Assembly: GCA_001512505.1 (NCBI GenBank)
Contig: LFSC01000056.1
Location: 8,160-72,159, forward strand
Source of the DNA: Clostridiaceae bacterium DTU079
Lineage (GTDB): Bacteria; Bacillota; Clostridia; Acetivibrionales; Acetivibrionaceae
Reading direction: 5' to 3'
Length of the DNA stretch: 64,000 bases
Below the pieces are notes generated by a model, which saw nothing but the letters and a program-made list of their open reading frames with translations, searched no databases and had not been told where the DNA came from. This document shows, one piece after another, positions 20,205 through 30,014 of the stretch. Made by a program: the position numbers and the translations under genes. Every line of letters begins with the position of its first letter. Position 1 is the first letter of the stretch.

Positions 20205-20846
20205 TTAGCATTGCCTTACATTTCTAATAAATTCTTTTATTTTGGCCTCATCCTTAAACCCATCGGTTTCAACACCGCTGCTTACATCCACAGCAAAGGG
20301 CTTTACCCTCTCCACCGCTTCCCTCACATTTTGGGGATTCAGCCCTCCGGCAAGGACAATTTTGCCATATTCATGGGCAAGAGAGGCAAGCTGCCAGTCA
20401 AAAACACTGCCGGAACCGCCATAGCTACCTTCAACATAGGTATCAAGAATAAAAGCATCCACACTGTATTCGGACATCATCCTAAGAGAATCTTTATTTT
20501 TAACTCTTATTCCCTTCCAAATTTCAATCTTTTTACCCTCATTTTCTTTTATAGATTCCATTAGCCGCCCAATATATTCCGGGGATTCGTCGCCGTGAAG
20601 CTGAACACAGTCCAATCCGGTATATTTTACTATGTCCGCAACTTTCTCCATGTCCTCGCTCACAAACACTCCCACTGCCTTAATACCCGGCATTAGCCCC
20701 TCCCTTAATTCTTTTGCCCATTCCTTTGTAACCCTGCGCTTGCTTTCGGCAAATACAAAGCCTGCAAATTGAGGCATGTACCGGTTTACATACTCTATAT
20801 CCTCTTTTCTTCTCAAACCGCAAATCTTAACCCCTGTCATAATCAC
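20205..20846 (-). CDS. trpF: Phosphoribosylanthranilate isomerase
   Basis: VKICGLRRKEDIEYVNRYMPQFAGFVF...DCVQLHGDE...LAGGLNPQNV. Confidence 0.94.
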   Translation of the reverse strand: MIMTGVKICGLRRKEDIEYVNRYMPQFAGFVFAESKRRVTKEWAKELREGLMPGIKAVGVFVSEDMEKVADIVKYTGLDCVQLHGDESPEYIGRLMESIKENEGKKIEIWKGIRVKNKDSLRMMSEYSVDAFILDTYVEGSYGGSGSVFDWQLASLAHEYGKIVLAGGLNPQNVREAVERVKPFAVDVSSGVETDGFKDEAKIKEFIRNVRQC

Positions 20847-21625
20847 ACCGCTCTTAACTCTTGAACTTTTTCCTTTATGGATTGAGCCCTCATAAAGGTT
20901 TCCCCTATCAGTACAGCATCCACACCGAGACCATACAGGTATTTTATGTCCTCATTGCTTCTTATTCCGCTTTCGCTGACCACTATCCGGTCATTTGGTA
21001 TACGGGAGAGGAGCTTTTCAGTGTTTTTAATATCCACCTCAAAGGTTCTGAGGTCTCTGTTGTTAATTCCGATAATTTTAGCACCGGATTCCAAGGCCCT
21101 TTCAAGCTCGGTTTCGTCATGAACCTCCACAAGACACTGCATTCCGAGTATACCCGCAACTATCTGGAACTTCTTCAACTCTTCATCATTAAGAAGGGAA
21201 ACAATCAGTAATATGGCATCAGCTCCTATGCACCGTGATTGGTAAACCTGCCAAAGATCAATTATAAAATCCTTTCTCAAAATCGGCAGCGGGCAAAACC
21301 GTCTTATTTTTACAAGATACTCTTCATCACCTTGAAAAAAATTCTTTTCAGTGAGGACGGAAATGGCCTGAACCCTAGAATCTATATACTCCTTTGCAAT
21401 TTCTTCAGGATCAAAATCCACTTTTATAAGTCCCTTTGACGGTGATGCTCTTTTTACCTCTGCGATAATAGATATAGAATCCTTGTTTTTTAGTGCCGAA
21501 TAAAAGTCCAAGGGCTTGTGCAGTCCCGGTCTTTTTATTCTTTGCTTCCAACCCTCTATAGAAATTTTACTCATCTCTTCTTTAAGCTGTATCCTTTTCT
21601 TTTCAACAATTTTATCCAGTATCAT
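20843..21625 (-). CDS. trpC: Indole-3-glycerol phosphate synthase
   Basis: SIIAEVKRASPSKGLI...LRKDFIIDLWQVYQSRCIGADAILLI...GINNRDL. Confidence 0.95.
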   Translation of the reverse strand: MILDKIVEKKRIQLKEEMSKISIEGWKQRIKRPGLHKPLDFYSALKNKDSISIIAEVKRASPSKGLIKVDFDPEEIAKEYIDSRVQAISVLTEKNFFQGDEEYLVKIRRFCPLPILRKDFIIDLWQVYQSRCIGADAILLIVSLLNDEELKKFQIVAGILGMQCLVEVHDETELERALESGAKIIGINNRDLRTFEVDIKNTEKLLSRIPNDRIVVSESGIRSNEDIKYLYGLGVDAVLIGETFMRAQSIKEKVQELRAV

Positions 21626-21716
21626 TTTAACCCTCCAATCAGTTCAACAACTTTCACTGTATCAATTATGCAAATAATCAGCCTAATGTTTTATCTTAAT
21701 CCCACCAATACTATAA

Positions 21717-22754
21717 TTAGCTCGAAAGCTTTTCACGCTCTAAAAAGGAATTGGTCATATCTACAAATTCATTGAGTTTCTTTAATGCTTTTTTGCTGTC
21801 GATTATCTCCTGTGCAATATCAATTCCCTCTTCAATACAGGAAGCAACCTTTCCTACATACAAAGCAGCCGCAGAATTCAAAACAACAATGTCTCTTTTC
21901 GGGCCCTTTTCACCGTTAAAGATTCCAAGAATTATTTTGGCATTCTCCTCGGCGTCTTTTCCTGTCAAATCCTCTTTTGAGGCGAGCTTAAACCCATATT
22001 TCTCAGGATTTATTTCATAATTTACTACCTCATTGTTTCGAACCTCCGAAACTTTTGTGGAGGTTGTAGTAGTTATTTCGTCCATACCGTCTCTTCCATG
22101 TATCACCATGGCTCTTTCAATACCCAAATTCAACAGCACATTTGCCACAGGCTCCGTAAGTTTTTCACTAAAAACTCCCAAAAGCTGGCCTTTGGCGTTT
22201 GCCGGATTGGTCAATGGTCCCAATATATTGAATACCGTTCTAATGCCCAGTTCCTTTCTCGGTCCGGCAGCATATTTCATTGATTTGTGGAAAGCCGGAG
22301 CAAACATAAAGCCAATACCCACCTGCTCAATACACTCCTTTACCTGCATAGGATTTAGGTCAATATTGGCACCTAAGACCTCCAATACATCGGCACTACC
22401 GCTTCTGCTGGAAACCGATCTGTTTCCGTGTTTTGCAACAGCTACCCCCCCCGCAGCTGCCACAAAGGCCACTGCAGTGGAAATATTAAAGGTATTTGTG
22501 CCATCCCCTCCTGTACCGCAGGTATCAATATAGTATTCCACATTCGGGCTGATCCTCTCCGCCTTTTCCCTCATTACCTTGGCACAGCCGGTTATTTCTT
22601 CCGTGGTCTCACCCTTGATTCTTAATGCTGTTATAAAACTTCCTATCTGCGCCTGGGTAGCCTTTCCTTCCATAATACAGCTTAGAGCCTCAACGATCTC
22701 CGCCTCACTTAAGTTTTTGCCTTCAATAAGTTTTGAAATTGCTTTTCTCAACAT
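21717..22754 (-). CDS. trpD: Anthranilate phosphoribosyltransferase
   Basis: [52 protein letters not shown]. Confidence 0.96.
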   Translation of the reverse strand: MLRKAISKLIEGKNLSEAEIVEALSCIMEGKATQAQIGSFITALRIKGETTEEITGCAKVMREKAERISPNVEYYIDTCGTGGDGTNTFNISTAVAFVAAAGGVAVAKHGNRSVSSRSGSADVLEVLGANIDLNPMQVKECIEQVGIGFMFAPAFHKSMKYAAGPRKELGIRTVFNILGPLTNPANAKGQLLGVFSEKLTEPVANVLLNLGIERAMVIHGRDGMDEITTTTSTKVSEVRNNEVVNYEINPEKYGFKLASKEDLTGKDAEENAKIILGIFNGEKGPKRDIVVLNSAAALYVGKVASCIEEGIDIAQEIIDSKKALKKLNEFVDMTNSFLEREKLSS

Positions 22755-22884
22755 TTTAACCTCTCCTCTCTTCTCAACTCGACTATTGATAATAAACCCA
22801 ATTGTTATTGATTTTTTACTTACCTGAATTAGTTTTTAATCCCTTTATAACACGTTGGTTCAAATAAAATTTATTAATTATTTA

Positions 22885-23466
22885 TCACCTTGTTAAATTT
22901 ATAAAGTTTCTTAATATCGTTTTTCCTTCGGGTGTCAAAATTGACTCCGGATGAAATTGAATCCCAAAGACCGGATACTCTTTATGCTTCAATCCCATTA
23001 TTTCACCCTCGGAGGTCTCTGCGGTAATTTTAAGGCATAAAGGAACTTCTTCATTGTGCACAATCAAAGAATGATATCTTCCCACCTGGATCCTTTGGGG
23101 AAGGCCGCTAAATATCTCACATTCCCTGTCCACACTCACCTCTGAAGCCTTTCCATGCATAAGCCTTTTGGCATGAACTATCTTCGCCCCAAAGGCTTCT
23201 CCTATTGCCTGATGACCCAGACATACCCCCAGCACCGGAATATATTTCCCCACGCTTTTCACGAGTTCTATGCATATACCTGCATCTTTCGGAAAACCAG
23301 GACCAGGGGAAATAATTATATGGCTGGGATTCATCTCTTTTATTTCCTCCACGGTTATTCTGTCGTTTCTGTAAACCTCAATATGCGGATTAATTTCCCC
23401 TATATACTGGTATAAATTATAAGTAAAGGAATCGTAATTATCTATAATCAAAATTTTATCGCTCAT
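22885..23466 (-). CDS. trpG: Anthranilate synthase component II (glutamine amidotransferase)
   Basis: IIDNYDSFTYNLYQYIGE...ISPGPGFPKDAG...GVCLGHQAIGEAFG...GIQFHPESI. Confidence 0.95.
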   Translation of the reverse strand: MSDKILIIDNYDSFTYNLYQYIGEINPHIEVYRNDRITVEEIKEMNPSHIIISPGPGFPKDAGICIELVKSVGKYIPVLGVCLGHQAIGEAFGAKIVHAKRLMHGKASEVSVDRECEIFSGLPQRIQVGRYHSLIVHNEEVPLCLKITAETSEGEIMGLKHKEYPVFGIQFHPESILTPEGKTILRNFINLTR

Positions 23467-24944
23467 CTTATCTTCCCCGCCTCCTCTAAAGCTTTAAGAA
23501 GTGCCTTTGCCTTGTTGAGGCATTCCTCATACTCTTTTTCCGGATCGGAATCTGCAACAATGCCGGCACCGGCCTGAACATACGCTTTTCCATCCTTGAA
23601 TATCATTGTCCTTATGGTTATACAGCTGTCAAGATTACCGTTAAAGCTTAGATATCCTATAGCCCCTCCATAAGGCCCCCTTTTTACCGTTTCCAGCTCA
23701 TCAATTATCTCCATTGCTCTAACCTTCGGTGCCCCGGATAGAGTCCCGGCAGGCAAAATGGACATCACGGCATCAAAGGCTGTCTTATCCTCCCTCATTT
23801 CTCCTTGAACATTTGTTACCATATGCATTACGTGGGAGTATCTTTCAATGTGCATAAGGTTTTTGACCGCAACAGTACCATACTTTGATACCCTTCCTAT
23901 ATCGTTTCTGCCAAGGTCTACAAGCATTGTGTGTTCGGCAATCTCCTTCTCATCCTTCAAAAGTTCTTCCTCCAAAGCCTCGTCTTCTTCCTTTGTCCTG
24001 CCCCGTTTCCTGGTTCCTGCAATGGGGCAGGTCTCTACAATATTATTCTCTACTCTGACCAGCATTTCCGGTGAGGAACCCACAATTCTAAGATCATCAA
24101 ACTTCAAATAATACATGTAAGGCGAAGGATTAACTATTCTAAGTGCCCTGTAAACATTAAAGGGATGCTCGCCGGTCTCAACACATAAACGCTGCGACAA
24201 AACCACCTGAAATATATCCCCGTTTCTTATATATTCTTTTGCCTTGAGCACGTTAGTGCAAAACAATTCTTTTGAAATGTTTCCGGTAAATTTGATTTCT
24301 TCATTGTTATTAGACTTCAAATTGTAATCTTCGGTGGTTTTCCACCTTGTCTCCATAAACTCCCGGTGTATTGCTTTAATTCTGTCAACCGCACTGTTAT
24401 ATGCCCTCTGAAGGTTTCCCTCAACATGCAAATTAACAATTACATGAATCTTTTGCTTGAGATGGTCATATACAAGAACTTCATCACAGAACATGAAATA
24501 GCTTTCCGGGAGCTCCAAATCATCCTCCGGCATGTTCGGCAAATTCTCGTAATAGCGTATTAAATCATAACCGAAGTATCCCACCGCTCCTCCGTTAAAC
24601 CTCGGAAGATATGGAAGATTTGCTCCTTTAAACCCTTTCATGATGTTTCGTATAATCTCCACCGGATTTCCTTCAACTTCTTTTTGTCCTTCTTTTCTGC
24701 TGCTGATTAGGGTTTTATTCTTATAACTCTTTACTATAAGAAAAGGATTTCTGCCAATGATCGAGTATCTGGCCCATTTTTCGCCGCCTTCAACGCTTTC
24801 CAGGAGGAAACAGAACCTGCTTTCCTCAAACCTTTTAAAAAGGCTTATGGGCGTCTCCATATCAGCGTATACTTCCATTGAAACAGGTATGATATTATAG
24901 TGTTCAGCCAGCTCTTTAACCCTGTCAAATTCCGGATAAAACAT
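23463..24944 (-). CDS. trpE: Anthranilate synthase component I
   Basis: C-terminal chorismate-binding domain (PSPYMYYLKFDDLRIVGSSPEMLV...PIAGTRKRG...LPAGTLSGAPKVRAMEIIDELE). Confidence 0.95.
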   Translation of the reverse strand: MFYPEFDRVKELAEHYNIIPVSMEVYADMETPISLFKRFEESRFCFLLESVEGGEKWARYSIIGRNPFLIVKSYKNKTLISSRKEGQKEVEGNPVEIIRNIMKGFKGANLPYLPRFNGGAVGYFGYDLIRYYENLPNMPEDDLELPESYFMFCDEVLVYDHLKQKIHVIVNLHVEGNLQRAYNSAVDRIKAIHREFMETRWKTTEDYNLKSNNNEEIKFTGNISKELFCTNVLKAKEYIRNGDIFQVVLSQRLCVETGEHPFNVYRALRIVNPSPYMYYLKFDDLRIVGSSPEMLVRVENNIVETCPIAGTRKRGRTKEEDEALEEELLKDEKEIAEHTMLVDLGRNDIGRVSKYGTVAVKNLMHIERYSHVMHMVTNVQGEMREDKTAFDAVMSILPAGTLSGAPKVRAMEIIDELETVKRGPYGGAIGYLSFNGNLDSCITIRTMIFKDGKAYVQAGAGIVADSDPEKEYEECLNKAKALLKALEEAGKIR

Positions 24945-24953
24945 TTTGACTCC

Positions 24954-25088
24954 TCCTTAGCTATAAGGAAGACATGAGAGAAGACTATAAAAAACGCCGG
25001 ATTGGATGAATCCGGCGACTGAATACGCAAATATGAATATTCCTCGCCTCATCTCATCTCTTCTCATCAAACTACTCATCTCATCTTT
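24954..25088 (-). promoter_or_regulatory. trp operon leader with (G/U)AG repeats, terminator and SD hairpin (TRAP-like attenuator candidate)
   Basis: Minus-strand RNA GAUGAGAUGAGUAGUUUGAUGAGAAGAGAUGAGAUGAGGCGAG ... CGCCGGAUU-CAUCC-AAUCCGGCG-UUUUUU ... UCCUUA-UAGC-UAAGGAGG. Confidence 0.65.
24989..25017 (-). terminator. Rho-independent terminator/attenuator upstream of trpE
   Basis: Perfect 9-bp GC-rich stem CGCCGGATT/AATCCGGCG followed by T6 on the minus strand. Confidence 0.88.
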
Positions 25089-25256
25089 ATTGATTTAATT
25101 GTAACATGAAGCTATTTATATTGCAATATAATTACAAAAATAAGTATGTATTTTTATTTACTCGGCTGCGGCACCAATGTAAATCCGCTATTTTAATGCA
25201 TTCTTTGTCCTCCATCTTAAAAAACCGATATGCTTCACCTAACTATTCATAAATAA

Positions 25257-25766
25257 TTAACCGATAATATTTTTCTGCTTATTCTTTGAGATTTCTTCAC
25301 ACCATTTTCTACGCTCTTCATGTTCTACATCCATAATGTCATCATGAGACCAATGAAAACAGTATGCTATAAAGGCTGCTTCCTGGTAATGCTAGTCCTT
25401 AATATATCCTGGGCAGCCTATCTCTACTTCAAAGATATTCCCACATTTAGGACATTTTGCTTTTAATTTTGTCATACCCGAACTGTTAATTGTATTGTAA
25501 AACTCCTGCAGATAAGCGAAATCTGATGAAAACAGACCTTCAATAATATTGGTATTAATAGCTTGCAAGTCCCCCAATTTTGTAATAACCCTTGCTAAAA
25601 TAATAACCGAAAGGTATACCGGGTTTTGCTGCACTCTAGGGTCTTTCATGGGCAAAATTTCATCAGCTGCTGTGGCTAGTCTCATAGCCCCATTGCGATG
25701 CAAATTTCCGTTTTCATCAATATAACCTTTTGGTAATGTAAATTCATATTCTGTTTTAAATGACAT
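25257..25766 (-). pseudogene. Contractile injection system tail-assembly protein with in-frame TAG (25392-25394) before a DUF6760-like tail
   Basis: MSFKTEYEFTLPKGYIDENGNLHRNGAMRLATAADEILPMKDPRVQQNPVYLSVIILARVITKLG...CPKCGNIFEVEIGCPGYIKD*HYQEAAFIAYCFHWSHDDIMDVEHEERRKWCEEIS. Confidence 0.6.
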
Positions 25767-25991
25767 TTTTTACCCCCAACATTTTATATGAATTAGTATT
25801 CAAAATGAAAAACATTCTTTCCTACCAACGGGCAGTATCATTATCTGCCTCGTCCACAGCAATGATGGAAAGGTTCTTAACCTTGTAAGAAAAATATGAA
25901 TATCAAATGCTTCTAAAATAATAATATATAAATATTACGTAAATTTCCACCATTATTTAATATAATTTTTAATATAATTTTACTTATATAA

Positions 25992-26525
25992 TCACAGTTC
26001 CAAAAAATATTCCTTGCAGTCAAATTCCTTGCTTCCACTGAATTTAGCATATTTGTTTTCCTTTTGATATACAAAACCCTGTTTTTGCAAAACCCGGCCC
26101 GATGCAGGATTATCCTTTGCATGTTTTGCATATAACATCTTCAACCCTAACTCCTCTTTTGCAAAAGCTATAATTCTTTTTACCGCTTCCGATGTAATAC
26201 CCTGTCCCCAGTATTGGCGCATAATGATATATCCTATTTCAAACATATTGTACAGCGTATTGTAGCAAATACCTCCCGAGCCAATCAAGCTTCGTGTATT
26301 CTTTAATTCAAATCCCCATGTATAATTCTCATCACTTTCAATTGCTTCTTCTTCAGCGCTCAACCACCGCTCTGTATCATTTATACTGGTATGTACATCC
26401 CATTGCATATATTTTACCGTCTCCGGGTCACTGCTCCAGCTTTTGAAAATATGCTCCGCATCCTCAAGCTTTAAAGGTCTCAACAATAATCTTTCCGTTT
26501 GAAGTATAGGTGTTTTCATATTCAT
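25992..26525 (-). CDS. GNAT family N-acetyltransferase (RimJ/RimL-like)
   Basis: MNMKTPILQTERLLLRPLKLEDAEHIFKSWSSD...IGYIIMRQYWGQGITSEAVKRIIAFA. Confidence 0.88.
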   Translation of the reverse strand: MNMKTPILQTERLLLRPLKLEDAEHIFKSWSSDPETVKYMQWDVHTSINDTERWLSAEEEAIESDENYTWGFELKNTRSLIGSGGICYNTLYNMFEIGYIIMRQYWGQGITSEAVKRIIAFAKEELGLKMLYAKHAKDNPASGRVLQKQGFVYQKENKYAKFSGSKEFDCKEYFLEL

Positions 26526-26727
26526 ACCAGTCCTTTCGATAATAAATTCATAATAGTCCAAAAATTTTTCTATATATTTATAAGCAGGAAGTGAACCGAT
26601 TATTAACAAAAATAAGATTCAAAACTTCAATCATCTTCTATCCCTTGTCTGTCACAAAGTCAATTCCGAATTAAACATATCTTTTGGCTGCATCTTTTAA
26701 ATACCTGTCGGTAAATATGTACTTTTA

Positions 26728-26850
26728 TCAATCCAATTCACTAAAGAATTCTATCAATTTGATAAACATGAAAATACCTATCGCAAATGCTATTATTATA
26801 AAAATAATCAGCATAATGCCCAATACAATAAAAGCTATTCCAAAACCCAT
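26728..26850 (-). CDS. Small (40 aa) hydrophobic membrane protein
   Basis: Manual translation MGFGIAFIVLGIMLIIFIIIAFAIGIFMFIKLIEFFSELD*, below ORF-track length cutoff; overlaps end of upstream small-protein ORF. Confidence 0.4.
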   Translation of the reverse strand: MGFGIAFIVLGIMLIIFIIIAFAIGIFMFIKLIEFFSELD

Positions 26851-27098
26851 GATAATCTCTGTTTTTTTTCCTTTTTATTGTTAATATTATTGGGAGAATT
26901 AATACTTGTAATATCCGTATTAGAAATAATCGTTTGATTATTTATTTCCCGGTTATTCTTTTTGCTTATTACCCCATATATGCAAAAAGCAATTCCTATT
27001 AGCGTTAATATTACGGCAATTTCAAAACCATGATCGAGAATTATATTTACTATAATGTGATATAATTCTGTCACCAATACATTCCCCCTTATTCTCAA
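26835..27098 (-). CDS. Hypothetical small membrane protein
   Basis: Single TM (FEIAVILTLIGIAFCIYGVI) then Asn-rich tail. Confidence 0.45.
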   Translation of the reverse strand: MRIRGNVLVTELYHIIVNIILDHGFEIAVILTLIGIAFCIYGVISKKNNREINNQTIISNTDITSINSPNNINNKKEKKQRLSWVLE

Positions 27099-27455
27099 CC
27101 TTGAATACTGTAAAAAGCAAACAATAAAAAGCAGCTCAAAATGTCTTAATCCAAACCATTACATAGATAGGCACAAAGAAATATTATGCATTATTAAATA
27201 AGGATGAAGAATTATCAATTTTATTGGATAATTTGCTCTTTATTTTATCAGATTTTGCCTATTTACGTCTACCGTTTTTCGAAAATAAAGTAAAAAAATT
27301 CTCTCAACATGATTTAGAAAACTGAAAAACTTTATATAAAGAATAATTTTGAAATACTCAATAAACCTTGACATATGACTGTTTACAAAAGTAAAATGTA
27401 CAATGTAAGTATGCATAAAATATAAAATACACAAATGATGATTAAAGGAGAAGCT

Positions 27456-28757
27456 ATGATATCCAAATTTATCGAATACATTAAAAAAAATAAATACTTG
27501 ATTTTAATAGCTATAGGCGTTATATTGAGGCTTATCTGGATTTTTGCCATGCCCACTTACCCCGAAACCGATTTTATGTGGTATCATGTAAAAGGTGTAG
27601 AGCTTTCGCAGGGCAAAGGCTTTTTATACGGTTATTATCCCTATTATACGGGAATTCCCGGTATGCCTACCGCTTTCAGACCGATAGGCTACCCCGGAAC
27701 TCTGGCAGTACTTTATTTTATATTCGGCTCAAGCTTTTTCGGTATTGAGTTTATGGTGGCAAAGCTTTTTAACATTGTTTTATCGACACTTATTATGTTT
27801 TTGACATTCAAGCTGGCCAAACAATTTTTCGGAAAGAAAATTGCATATTTTACTCTGTTTATTTATGCTCTATCTCCGCTGGCAATCACCTATAACAGCA
27901 TTATTTGCTCCGAATTATTGTTTTCGGCAGTCTTAATGCTTTCAATCTATTTGTACTTTAACAAAAACAATCCTATTGTTATCGGTCTTTTAATCGGTTA
28001 TTTAACCCTGATAAGACCTATTGGCGTTTTCATTCCGGTAATTTTCGTGCTTTATGAATTCATAAAAAAAGATGTGAATTTAAAGCAAAAAATAAAATAT
28101 ATAGTATCTTTCGGCGTGTCAGTGGCCTTGGTCATAACACCGTGGATTATTCGAAATTATTTTGCCTTCGGAGAGTTTGTCTTTTCCACCAACGGAGGCT
28201 ATGTATTTTACGTAAACAACAACGACTATGCCATCGGTTCATGGAGTGACCCTTTTAAATATCCCGACAGCCCAATGCTTAAGTATAAAGTGGGCGACGG
28301 CTTTGATGAAATGGCCGTCAACAAGCACGGAAAGGAACTTGCCAAGCAATGGATAAAAGAAAATCCCAAAAGGTTTATAGAATTGGCCTTTTTACGTATT
28401 GCCAATTCCTATTGGTATAAAACCGACGATATAATGTGGTCTCTAACCATAGGCATAAACCAGTGGCATCCTATAACCTCAAAGGCCGTTAAGCTCGAAA
28501 AGTTACTGTATAGACCTTTCTATATTGTTCTTTTTATCTTCATACTATATGCAATTATAAGGTTTATACGCCAAAGGAAAATAGATTTTACCACCTTTAT
28601 TCTTCTTATTTTCCTATATTTTAACGCCATGATGTTTGTGCTTGAAGGGAATTCCCGGTACGTATTCCCTCTTCACCCTATTTACTCCATGGGTGTTGCA
28701 TTTATTATGTTTAGCGTTTTGAAGCTTTTATTTCCCGATAAATTGTCGGAAAACTAA
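27456..28757 (+). CDS. Multi-TM glycosyltransferase (GT39/ArnT-like)
   Basis: Polytopic with N-terminal acidic loop AMPTYPETDFMWYHVKGVELSQGKGF; RBS ggag before ATG 27456. Confidence 0.78.
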   Translation: MISKFIEYIKKNKYLILIAIGVILRLIWIFAMPTYPETDFMWYHVKGVELSQGKGFLYGYYPYYTGIPGMPTAFRPIGYPGTLAVLYFIFGSSFFGIEFMVAKLFNIVLSTLIMFLTFKLAKQFFGKKIAYFTLFIYALSPLAITYNSIICSELLFSAVLMLSIYLYFNKNNPIVIGLLIGYLTLIRPIGVFIPVIFVLYEFIKKDVNLKQKIKYIVSFGVSVALVITPWIIRNYFAFGEFVFSTNGGYVFYVNNNDYAIGSWSDPFKYPDSPMLKYKVGDGFDEMAVNKHGKELAKQWIKENPKRFIELAFLRIANSYWYKTDDIMWSLTIGINQWHPITSKAVKLEKLLYRPFYIVLFIFILYAIIRFIRQRKIDFTTFILLIFLYFNAMMFVLEGNSRYVFPLHPIYSMGVAFIMFSVLKLLFPDKLSEN

Positions 28758-28823
28758 AAGATTAAAATGAAGAATCAGGCTTTTCAGCCTTTTATAAATA
28801 ATACGAAAGGAACGATGTTTTAA

Positions 28824-29921
28824 ATGAAACTTGGAATAGTTGGACTGCCTAATGTTGGTAAGAGCACTCTTTTTAATGCAATAACAAAAGCCGGTGCAGA
28901 GTCGGCAAACTACCCCTTCTGCACCATTGAACCCAATGTAGGAATCGTAGCGGTACCGGATGAAAGATTGAATAAACTTGCCGAGATGTACAACCCGGAA
29001 AAGATAACGCCTACAACAATTGAATTTGTCGATATAGCCGGTCTTGTGAAGGGAGCAAGTAAAGGAGAAGGACTGGGAAATAAATTTCTGTCCCATATAA
29101 GAGAGGTTGACGCCATTGTACATGTGGTCCGTTGCTTTGAAGACAGCAATATTGTTCATGTGGAAGGTTCTGTGGGCCCTGTTCGAGACATTGAAACTAT
29201 AGAAATGGAATTGATCCTTGCAGATATGGAAGTAATGGAGAAAAGAATGGACAAGACCCGTAAGATGCTCAAGTCCGGAGATAAAAAATTTCAGGCGGAA
29301 TTGGAGTTTTATGAAAGAATCATGAAAACCCTTGAAGAAGGAAAGCCGGTACGTACTTTGAATATCTCCGATGAGGAAGAGAAAAAACTATTTGACCAGC
29401 TCTTTTTATTGACTTCAAAGCCTGTTTTATATGCTGCCAATGTTGCTGAGGAAGACTTAAGCTCCAAAGAACCCAATCCTTACTTAAAGGAGCTTATGGA
29501 TTATGCAAAAAAGGAAGGCTCCGAAGTAATGGTTATTTGTGCAAAGATTGAAGAGGAAATAGCCCAATTGGACGACGATGAAAAAGCCGAGTTCTTATCG
29601 GAATTGGGATTAACCGAATCCGGACTTGACAGGTTAATTAAAGCAAGCTATAAGCTTCTCGGACTTATAAGCTTCCTTACTGCCGGACCCCAGGAGGTAA
29701 GAGCGTGGACCATAGTCAACGGAACAAAGGCACCCCAGGCTGCCGGTAAAATCCACTCCGACTTTGAAAGAGGCTTTATCCGGGCAGAGGTTGTTGCCTA
29801 TGACGACCTAATCAAACTGGGTTCATATAATCTTGCAAAAGAGAAAGGCCTCGTTCGCTCTGAAGGCAAGGACTATGTTATGAAGGACGGAGATGTTACC
29901 CTGTTCCGTTTTAATGTATGA
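28824..29921 (+). CDS. ychF: Redox-regulated ATPase/GTPase YchF
   Basis: [41 protein letters not shown]. Confidence 0.96.
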   Translation: MKLGIVGLPNVGKSTLFNAITKAGAESANYPFCTIEPNVGIVAVPDERLNKLAEMYNPEKITPTTIEFVDIAGLVKGASKGEGLGNKFLSHIREVDAIVHVVRCFEDSNIVHVEGSVGPVRDIETIEMELILADMEVMEKRMDKTRKMLKSGDKKFQAELEFYERIMKTLEEGKPVRTLNISDEEEKKLFDQLFLLTSKPVLYAANVAEEDLSSKEPNPYLKELMDYAKKEGSEVMVICAKIEEEIAQLDDDEKAEFLSELGLTESGLDRLIKASYKLLGLISFLTAGPQEVRAWTIVNGTKAPQAAGKIHSDFERGFIRAEVVAYDDLIKLGSYNLAKEKGLVRSEGKDYVMKDGDVTLFRFNV

Positions 29922-29943
29922 TTTTAAAGTAAATTAAGTAAAG

Positions 29944-29976
29944 CTCCATGACTTTAGGTCGTGGAGCTTTAAATAT
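29944..29976 (+). terminator. Rho-independent terminator after ychF
   Basis: aaagctccatgac-ttta-ggtcgtggagcttt hairpin. Confidence 0.7.
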
Positions 29977-30014
29977 TTCGCTATACTCTTTTAAATATCT
30001 CTATGCTTTTTCGC

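Noticed and set aside
22443-22450. C-run (acccccccc) inside trpD as a frameshift site
   Set aside because: The trpD reading frame is intact across it and matches the conserved [10 protein letters not shown] region.
24989-25095. trpE leader as a T-box
   Set aside because: No GGGTGGNACCGCG-type core or stem I features; the only strong elements are (G/U)AG repeats and a terminator.
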